Source: Cyanobacteria bacterium RU_5_0 (GTDB lineage Bacteria > Cyanobacteriota > Cyanobacteriia > Elainellales > Elainellaceae). From it: a stretch of 64,000 nucleotides of DNA. The notes below the pieces were generated by a model. That model did no database searches and was not told the DNA's origin. It saw only the letters and a program-made list of their open reading frames with translations. The stretch lies in the NCBI GenBank assembly GCA_012033255.1, contig JAAUSF010000005.1, positions 1 through 64,000 on the forward strand, given 5' to 3'. Below are positions 57,390 to 64,000 of this stretch, piece by piece. The translations under genes were made by a program, and so were the position numbers. The first letter of the stretch is position 1; every line of letters starts with the position of its first letter.

Positions 57390-57660
57390 GGGAACAAGTA
57401 GTTTCTGAGTCGGTGCAGAGCGAGTCAGGGACGGTGTAAGCCTGACCACACGGCAGAAATGAAGATCCTCCCTGAGCCGCCCTCCGAACGAAGTGTTTTA
57501 ATGTGACGATCGCTTTCAGTAGACAGGGACGTAGCCTGCACGTTATAGCGGGAAGTTCTTCCCAATCGGGAGTAACTGCAAAGATTGAAGTTGTAAGACT
57601 TCGATGAAATTGGGTGGTACCGCGCTCACCTCAGCGCCCCAATGTGGAGGTGTAGAGTTT
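57390..57660 (+). promoter_or_regulatory. T-box leader of ileS (Ile-specific)
   Basis: The region reads as a full T-box RNA. 'gggaacaagtagtttctgag' begins the leader (57390-57409). A Stem I follows with 'gagcgag' and 'ggtgtaagcc', and an ATC specifier candidate at 57465-57467. A 'cgttatagcg' linker lies at 57541-57550. The T-box core tgggtggtaccgcg is at 57611-57624. T-boxes sense uncharged tRNA; ATC agrees with the synthetase downstream. After the T-box there is a cacctc/gaggtg hairpin (57627-57632 with 57647-57652) but no U-tract terminator, so control may be at translation. The ribosome-binding site ggaaggga is at 57693-57700. Confidence 0.88.
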
Positions 57661-57711
57661 GCTATTTGCTAACTCTGCAAGGTTTCTACATAGGAAGGGA
57701 GTGCGGTCAAG

Positions 57712-60700
57712 ATGTTTAAAGATATTGAAAAAACGCCAAACTTTTCAGCCCTTGAGCAAACGGTCATTGACTTTTGGAAAACGCGACACATCTTCCAAAA
57801 ATCGATCGACAAGGATGCGCCTCAAGGAAATTTCGTGTTTTACGAAGGTCCACCTACGGCAAATGGGAAGCCAGGCGTTCACCATGTTATCTCTCGTGCT
57901 TACAAAGACTTGTTTCTGCGCTACAAAACAATGCAAGGCTATCGCGTGGAGCGCAAGGCTGGATGGGATACGCATGGTCTGCCCGTTGAGCTAGAAGTCG
58001 AGAAGCGATTAGGCTTTACCCAAAAAGCTGATATTGAAGCATTTGGAATTGCGAAATTCAACGAACTCTGCAAACGATCGGTGTTTGAACGCATCCAGGA
58101 CTGGAAGGCGATGACGGAACGAATCGGCTATTGGCTGGATCTGGAAAACGCCTACATCACTTACGAGAATCAATACATAGAGTCGTGTTGGTGGCTGATG
58201 AAGTCGCTCTGGGAGCGCAATCTGTTGTTTGAAGACTATCGATCGACCTGGCACTGTCCGCGTAATAACACCAGCCTTTCGGATCATGAAGTGGCACAGG
58301 GGTATCGGGATGCTGAAGATCCTTCGATCTACCCTAAATTTCCAGTCCACGTGGCTCAACTAGGAGAACGGGGCTTGTTAGCGAATGAATTGCAGCCGGT
58401 TTATCTGCTGGTGTGGACAACAACTCCCTGGACGCTTCCAGCGAATGTGGCGATCGCCATCAAATCAGATGCAACGTATGGTCTGTTTGAAGCTCCTGCG
58501 AGACACGGAGAGCAAAATCAAAACGATCTCTACATCTTGGCGAGTGATTTGGCGGAGAATGTCTTTGGTAAGGGCAATTATCGGACGCTGAAGACGTTTA
58601 CAGGGGAAGCGATCGTTGGGCTTCGTTATGACCCTATTCTGCAAGGACAGGTGCCAGAGGGAGAAGACCTGACACAAGGCTTTCGGGTGTTAGGTGATGA
58701 CCAGGTGATGATCGATGAAGGCACGGGTGTCTTGCACATTGCTCCTGCCTATGGCGATCTAGAATTAGGGCGAAAGTATCATTTGCCGATGTTGTTCTCA
58801 GTGAATCTGCTTGGGCAGGTTTATCCAGATGTGAAATTGCTAAATGCACCAGAAGGTGAAGGAGCCTACACTGGGAAGTTTTTCAAGGATGCCGATCGCT
58901 TTATCATCCAAGATTTGCTGCAACACAATCTCCTATACCGTGCTACCACTCTCACACACCCCTATCCCTTTAACTATCGGGACAATACACCCCTAATTAA
59001 CTACGCTAAGAAGAGTTGGTACATTCGCACAACCGCCGTTAAAGATCAATTGCTCGAAAATAACTACAAAATCAATTGGCATCCGGAATATATCCGTGAC
59101 GGACGATTTGGAGATTGGTTACGGAATAACATTGACTGGGCATTGTCACGTGAACGCTACTGGGGTGCGCCGCTACCGATTTGGGTCAGTGAAGATGAAA
59201 GTGAACATATCTGTGTAGGGAGTGTTCAAGAGCTTGAGGAATTAACTGGACGTAATTTATCCACGTTAGATTTACATCGTCCTTACATTGATGAAATCAT
59301 TTTTGAACGAAACGGTAAATCGTTCAAGCGCGTTCCCTACACGATCGATGTTTGGTTTGAGTCAGGAGCGATGCCCTATGCTCAGTGGCACTATCCGTTT
59401 GAAAACCAAGATACCCTGGTTCGCAGTTTTCCTGCCGACTACATCTGTGAAGCGATCGACCAGACTCGCGGCTGGTTCTATAGCCTCCATGCGTTAGCTA
59501 CTCTGCTGACGGATATGGGCAATGCGGATCAGCCGAGTGGTGCGTTAGCCACGATCGCTCAAAATTCTCCTGCCTTCAAAAATGTGATTGTCCTTGGACA
59601 CATCGTGGATGAGAAAGGCGAAAAAATGTCGAAGTCTAAAGGCAATGCCGTCGATCCCTGGACGGTTTTGGATGCTCAAGGAGCGGATGCCTTGCGATGG
59701 TATCTTTACAGTGCCAGCCCACCGGAGACGACTAAACGCTTTTCGCAATCACTTGTTGAAGATACTGTCCAAGATTTCCTGATGACCCTGTGGAACACTT
59801 ACAGTTTCCTTGTGCTATACGCTAATTTGGATAACCCAGATTTGAAGCAGGATATTCCGGTGAGAGAACGTCCTGAGATCGATCGCTGGTTAGTCGCCAA
59901 AGTTCAGATATTAATTCGAGATGTAACCGAGAAACTAGACACCTATGACCCAACCAATGCCAGTCGCCTGATCCGCAATTTTGTTGTCAATGATCTTTCC
60001 AACTGGTACGTCCGTCGCAATCGTCGTCGCTTCTGGAAGTCTGAAAATGATTGGGATAAACGTGCTGCCTATCAGACACTTTATGAGGCGATCGTCGTTG
60101 TCGCAAAACTGATGGCTCCAATGGCTCCATTTGTCAGCGAACATCTCTATCAAAATTTGGTGGTGAGTCTCTTTCCAGATGCGCCTGAATCTGTACATTT
60201 AGCCGACTGGGTTCAATGCAAAGAAACCTTCATTGATCCAGTTTTATTATGTGATATGGACACGCTAATTCGTGTGATTGAGTTGGGGCGGGCAGCGCGA
60301 TCGACCGCAGGAGTTAAGGTTTCGACAACCGTTAGCGGAAATCTTAGTGCGGGTTCAGACTGAAACCGAAATCATTGGGCTAAAACGCTTTGAAGACCAA
60401 CTCAAAGAAGAACTTAACGTCAAGCGGGTCACTTATTTAGACCTGACAACTGACTTTGTAGGCTATGTTGTAAAACCCAATTTGCCATTGCTGGGTAAGC
60501 GTTTGGGCAAGCAATTGCCGATGCTGAAGCAGATACTTGTAACGATGGATAGCCATGAGATCGTTCGCAACATTCGCAATCGAGAGGAAACAGCGATCGA
60601 TTTGGATGGAACATGGGTTCACTTTGAACCAGAAGCCTTTCTGATTGAGGTCAAAAGTCCAGACGGATATGTGGCGATCGAAGAGCAGGGCTATCTCGCT

Positions 60701-60988
60701 GCATTGAACACGCAACTCACGCCTGAATTGATCGAAGAAGGGTTAGTGCGAGACACTATTCGGCTCCTGCAAGAAGCCCGCAAAAAAGCAGGGTACGCCA
60801 TTTCCGATCGTATTTATCTTGGCTTGAAAACATCGGGAGTTCTTCTAGAGGCACTCAAGACTCATTTTGCCACGATAAAGAATGAAGTGTTAGCGGAAGA
60901 GATTTGCTTCGAGGAAATAAAGAATGCTGATTACAGTGAATCCGTCAGGATCAATGAAATCGAGATAATATATTGGATGACAAGATGA
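57712..60988 (+). pseudogene. ileS: Isoleucyl-tRNA synthetase, IleRS2 type, frameshifted
   Basis: Class I synthetase charging tRNA-Ile; ~1091 aa if the frame is repaired. Visible: 'FVFYEGPPTANGKPGVHH' with GVHH (residues 55-58) where HIGH is expected; 'GWDTHGLPVELEVEK' typical of the IleRS2/eukaryote-like branch; editing domain about 180-400; 'RYWGAPLPIWV'; KMSKS at 638-642; anticodon-binding domain after 700. At 60320-60322 an extra T in ttt breaks the frame after ~869 residues, and the natural sequence resumes as 'RQPLAEILVRV' to the stop at 60988. The first frame stops at 60363. It may be a true pseudogene, a sequencing error, or a truncated enzyme. IleRS2 usually coexists with IleRS1 elsewhere. 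Controlled by the T-box above. Confidence 0.88.
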
Positions 60989-61047
60989 ACACCTTAAAAC
61001 TTCCAAAACCCTTGATTTTCGCAGGCTTGAGCTAATTTTGTTTAAAC

Positions 61048-61117
61048 GCACCCTGGAGAACTCGAATCTCCGACATCAGGTTCTGGAGACCTGCAACGGC
61101 TATGGCACCACATGTGC
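61048..61117 (-). tRNA. tRNA-Trp(CCA)-like sequence, probably degenerate
   Basis: On the minus strand: an anticodon arm with 5-bp stem and loop ctccaga (anticodon CCA; 61077-61093), variable atgtc, and a perfect T-arm ggaga/ttcgagt/tctcc (61055-61071). The 3' acceptor half agggtgc pairs only partly with gcacatg, and the D-arm is poor. Probably a decayed or mobile-element-borne tRNA. Confidence 0.45.
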
Positions 61118-61291
61118 AAGCCTTTCATCCACTGGTTAGCCTGCATAAGGTTGTTGATAAGGAAGTAATTGAGAAGGTGTTGTAAGACTATGATTACCAG
61201 ATAACGTAAGGTTATTAGACCGTAAATGAGTAGTGTATAAATTTGCTTAGCGAAAAATGGTCTTAGGTTTAGTACTGCCAAGACATTTGTT

Positions 61292-62269
61292 ATGAAAAGT
61301 TTAATTGATACTGAAAAAATTAAGGCTTTTATTGAGGATAAATATCCGTCCTCTAGTAATGAAGTCCTTAAAAACTTTGTCTATCAACTGTGGGAGACCT
61401 TTCAGAAGTATGACCTTCAAGATAGTGCCTTTGTTACAGAATTTACTAGTGGTAGCTGTGAGCGATTATTACAACGCTACACAGAAATGCTTTTTGCATG
61501 GTATTTTGTCCGACTAGGTTTCTCGCCCACATCGAAGGATAAGGGACCGGATTTGTGTATTGAGCATAATGGTATAAGAATTTGGATTGAAATTATTACA
61601 CCTCAACTCTTACCCCCTTCAGGAGATGGAACTGAAGCCCAAAAAGCTGCAAAGGAGATCGAGGGCTATCTTGCCCCACCCCCAACCGATCCGAAAAAAA
61701 TACGTACTATAAGTATTCCAACAGAACAAATTTTATTGCGTTGGACGGCAGCATTAAAAGAAAAACGAGAGAAGCTCACTGGTAGAAAAACTAAGAAAAA
61801 TAATCAACCTGGTTATATAGAAGAGGGCATCGTCAAACCAGAAGATGTCTACGTAATTGCAATTAATTCAATATTACTTGGTCGTTGTGGTTTTATCGGA
61901 ATTTCACAACGCCCTAACCCCCTTGAGGCAACTTTTGCAGTTGGTCCTATCCAGGTCACTATAAATCGTGAAACATCTGAAGCCGTTGATTCAGGACCAT
62001 CCTACCGACCATATGTCCTTAATCATAACCAGTCCCATGTACCAGCAGACAGTTTCTTAAATCCTGATTACAAAGAAGTTAGCGCCTTGATAGCAACGCA
62101 TGTGGGTTTAGAAGCTGCAATTCAATCTTGTCCTCCATCGCCTCGTGTACTCGTTCACAATCCCTATGCAGTTAACCCTCTTCCCAAACATATTTTTAAA
62201 ACAGAAGAAGAATATGTCGCTGAAGGTAAAGGAGAATTTTGGGAAATTAGGAATATAGTTGGCAATTGA
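61292..62269 (+). CDS. Putative nuclease-like protein of unknown family
   Basis: 325-aa protein that I do not recognise. Around residues 75-105, 'RLGFSPTSKDKGPDLCI' followed by 'RIWIEIITPQL' looks like the core of a PD-(D/E)XK nuclease fold (Asp on one strand, Glu on the next), but the usual Lys is replaced by Ile. Elsewhere there is a helical N-terminus, a basic central stretch ('KEKREKLTGRKTKKNN') and 'VYVIAINSILLG'. More AT-rich than most of the window. It lies between two copies of gttagcctgc (61134 and 62454), suggesting carriage on a cassette. It could be a defence nuclease or an effector. Confidence 0.55.
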   Translation: MKSLIDTEKIKAFIEDKYPSSSNEVLKNFVYQLWETFQKYDLQDSAFVTEFTSGSCERLLQRYTEMLFAWYFVRLGFSPTSKDKGPDLCIEHNGIRIWIEIITPQLLPPSGDGTEAQKAAKEIEGYLAPPPTDPKKIRTISIPTEQILLRWTAALKEKREKLTGRKTKKNNQPGYIEEGIVKPEDVYVIAINSILLGRCGFIGISQRPNPLEATFAVGPIQVTINRETSEAVDSGPSYRPYVLNHNQSHVPADSFLNPDYKEVSALIATHVGLEAAIQSCPPSPRVLVHNPYAVNPLPKHIFKTEEEYVAEGKGEFWEIRNIVGN

Positions 62270-62372
62270 GTGCAATTTATTGCTTGTATGATGCGTATTG
62301 CAAAAGGGGAATGCTATCGCCCCAATTGCAAGAAGAGTGAGCGAAACATTTAGAAGTTGATCACGCAGAGGC

Positions 62373-62463
62373 GCAGGCTAACAACTGCGTGCATCGGACT
62401 GACCAACATGCTTTCTGCTTCGTTCAAGTTCTTTACAGCCGGTGACGCTAGCCGTTAGCCTGC
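62373..62463. repeat. attC-like imperfect palindrome
   Basis: Outer 10-bp perfect repeats gcaggctaac and gttagcctgc (62373-62382 with 62454-62463) enclose a second imperfect pairing (gcgt..a.cgg.ctg type) with unpaired bases, ~91 bp in total. The layout R''-L''...L'-R' with a G-TTAG right core resembles integron attC sites. It follows the 325-aa ORF by ~100 nt, as attC follows a cassette gene. Confidence 0.45.
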
Positions 62464-62567
62464 TTCGGTTATGGGTCAGGGCAGTAGTTTCAATATTATT
62501 GGCAAGCTGCACAGCACCAAATTTACGCTATACTTTGCTAGCTCAAGCATAAAATGTAAGACTTGCC

Positions 62568-63362
62568 GTGACCGATGAGAACCTTTACCTCAAGAGATTT
62601 CTAGATCCCATAAAGGTATGCAGACGATACAAGCCTAAATTCGGTCTAGGCAATAGACAGGAAGGGCTAGATCTGGCGCGGTTCTTGTCAATCTATGGAG
62701 CAGACCCATTCTATTCATGGATTGGTCTTGACTCAGGCTTGATGTATGCTGCTCACAAAGCCGCAGGGGGCATGACCTCAGTTTACAGACAGATTGGGAA
62801 AGGTTGTGAAAACTTATTCAGACAGATAATAATTGACCAAGCGCAATACGAAGATCCAAGATACGCCCTATGGTCTTACATTGCAAAGACCAAAAACGAC
62901 AAGAATAAAACTTTGTCGTTGGATGCATGGCTAGAACTGAATGAAATTCGGAATGCTGACGTTAGAGCTAGAGTCATTCAGTGGATAGCAGACTACAGTA
63001 GCTCTCTCAGTGTGCCTGCACCCCTAAATGGAGCCGTGTTTGAAATCCGGCAGGGATATAAAAGCAAAGATAGCAAGAGACAGAATGCTGATATAGATAA
63101 TATTGCCGTTGCCTGGGCAAATGGTTATCTGCCAGTCTTTGCGATTTTTTCATCCCAGATTGATTCAGACTTGGTGCTGCGTTATCGGAATAGTCGTGGA
63201 GGAATAATCATTGGCACAACGTCAGGTAGTAGTCAAATTTCGCTATTTGTTTTCTCCAAGGAAGTTTTGGGCTATGACTTAGCAGATTTTTTCCATCGGA
63301 ACTCTGAAGTCATCAAAAGCGAAGTTTACAGCACTTTAGAAATTTTACTTAGGGCAGAGTGA
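62568..63362 (+). CDS. Putative type II restriction endonuclease
   Basis: 264-aa protein assigned mainly from context: its stop TGA overlaps the ATG of a DNA methyltransferase (TGATG, 63360-63364), the layout of many type II restriction pairs. A plausible catalytic region is 'AVFEIRQGYKSKDSKRQNAD', with Glu and Lys residues in the right order, then 'IDNIAVAWANGYLPVFAIFS'. The latter recalls the strand-helix core of several restriction enzymes. It starts at a GTG; no nearby ATG is in frame. The recognition site cannot be predicted. Confidence 0.6.
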   Translation: MTDENLYLKRFLDPIKVCRRYKPKFGLGNRQEGLDLARFLSIYGADPFYSWIGLDSGLMYAAHKAAGGMTSVYRQIGKGCENLFRQIIIDQAQYEDPRYALWSYIAKTKNDKNKTLSLDAWLELNEIRNADVRARVIQWIADYSSSLSVPAPLNGAVFEIRQGYKSKDSKRQNADIDNIAVAWANGYLPVFAIFSSQIDSDLVLRYRNSRGGIIIGTTSGSSQISLFVFSKEVLGYDLADFFHRNSEVIKSEVYSTLEILLRAE

Positions 63363-64000
63363 TGAAATCTACTGTCCAACAACGATCTGAATATACTTTC
63401 AAAGCTAATCGCAGTCTTGGGCGACATGGATGGCTTCGACTTACGCCAGCGTATGGAGTCAAACTTGTTGAAAACCTTTTGTCTTCGGTGGATACGGGAG
63501 CGATTATTCTTGACCCTTTTTCTGGGACGGCTACGACAGGTCTTGTTGCTGCTGAACGAGGGAACCAAGCATTTGCATTTGATATCAATCCATTTCTTAT
63601 TTGGCTTGGAAATGCTAAATATCGGAATTATGCCGAAGATTGCTTGCTAGATATTCGTGAAAAAGTTTGGCAGGCTTTGAAGGAGTATAAAAGTCAAGTA
63701 GACCAAGATAACTGGATACCACAAATATTTAACATTGAACGATGGTGGTCTAGTTATACACTCAAAGTTCTTGCATCCCTGCGAACTGCTCTAGTAAGAC
63801 AATTTGGAGAACCTGAAGAGAATGATGAATACAGTATTGTTTGGATCGCATTCTGTCGCTTGATAATTGAAACTTCATCGGCAGCTTTTAATCATGTTTC
63901 CATGTCATTTAGTGATACAGTAACTCATCATAAGATTGAATGTATAGAAGAGCTTTTTTTAAGCATTCTTGAATTTATACTTAAAGCTGCTGAGAAAAAT
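63362..64000 (+). CDS. DNA methyltransferase of a restriction system, 3' end outside window
   Basis: Partial gene, open for 213 codons to the window end. The first ~95 residues hold 'HGWLRLTPAYGVKLVENLL' and the SAM-binding motif I 'IILDPFSGTATTGLVAAERG', followed by 'AFAFDINPFLIWLGNAKY'. This order (SAM site near the N-terminus) and DPFSGTATTG fit an amino-methyltransferase (N4-cytosine or N6-adenine). The catalytic (S/N/D)PP(Y/F) motif is not reached in the window. Translationally coupled to the endonuclease gene; it would protect host DNA at the same site. Confidence 0.85.
   Translation, partial: MKSTVQQRSEYTFKANRSLGRHGWLRLTPAYGVKLVENLLSSVDTGAIILDPFSGTATTGLVAAERGNQAFAFDINPFLIWLGNAKYRNYAEDCLLDIREKVWQALKEYKSQVDQDNWIPQIFNIERWWSSYTLKVLASLRTALVRQFGEPEENDEYSIVWIAFCRLIIETSSAAFNHVSMSFSDTVTHHKIECIEELFLSILEFILKAAEKN

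Noticed and set aside
60278-60360. Separate gene starting at 60278 after ileS
   Set aside because: Its first ~15 residues lie in the wrong frame of the synthetase; from 'RQPLAEIL' onward it is simply the rest of IleRS after a one-base shift.
61048-61117. Fully functional tRNA-Trp gene
   Set aside because: The acceptor stem pairs over only part of its length and the D-arm is poor.

Overview
The window looks like chromosomal DNA of a filamentous or otherwise gene-rich cyanobacterium. The evidence is ndhF1/ndhD1 of photosynthetic NDH-1, a PEP-CTERM protein, DUF3084 and DUF2721 proteins, AAA_35/WD40 signalling proteins, and many GCGATCGC-type (HIP1) octamers and their variants. No transposase, phage gene or CRISPR array was seen. 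Short palindromic, MITE-like repeats are common between genes.

Layout. 1-10.3 kb: housekeeping and regulatory genes (DUF3084, DUF2721, a MarR-type regulator, a Ser/Thr kinase, Maf, a large coiled-coil/TPR protein, a PEP-CTERM protein). 10.7-14.6 kb: ndhF1-ndhD1. 15.3-19 kb: a coiled-coil protein paired with an OmpA-like protein, then an RTX-repeat protein. 19.4-24.1 kb: thioredoxin, beta-carbonic anhydrase, a K+ channel, a TPR protein and a secreted alpha-carbonic anhydrase, followed by a Uma2-type nuclease. 25.5-45.1 kb: a polysaccharide island. Eleven tightly packed minus-strand genes (glycosyltransferases, a HepA-like ABC exporter, a methyltransferase, a polymerase/ligase) are divergent from three plus-strand GT4 genes; a glycoside hydrolase and a GMC oxidoreductase follow. 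45.7-50.5 kb: an intradiol dioxygenase-like lipoprotein, a basic-tailed protein, a double-ATPase peptide ABC protein and a Nudix hydrolase. 50.6-56.3 kb: an operon of two AAA_35 ATPases, one fused to 14 WD40 repeats and one to an HTH and a degenerate GGDEF domain.

The most unusual part is 56.8-64 kb. A decayed catalase 3' fragment and two MITE-like elements precede what reads as a complete T-box leader with an Ile (ATC) specifier candidate. It lies in front of an IleRS2-type isoleucyl-tRNA synthetase gene. The synthetase has a GVHH sequence in place of the HIGH motif, a variant linked to very high mupirocin resistance, and the gene carries a one-base frameshift near its 3' end. A tRNA-Trp-like sequence follows. 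Next comes a possible integron-type cassette: a 325-aa nuclease-like ORF followed by an attC-like 91-bp palindrome. The window closes with a translationally coupled restriction endonuclease/DNA methyltransferase pair that runs off the end. T-box plus IleRS2 is typical of Gram-positive and related lineages, so this end looks horizontally acquired.

All family assignments come from reading the sequences by eye; no database search was run.
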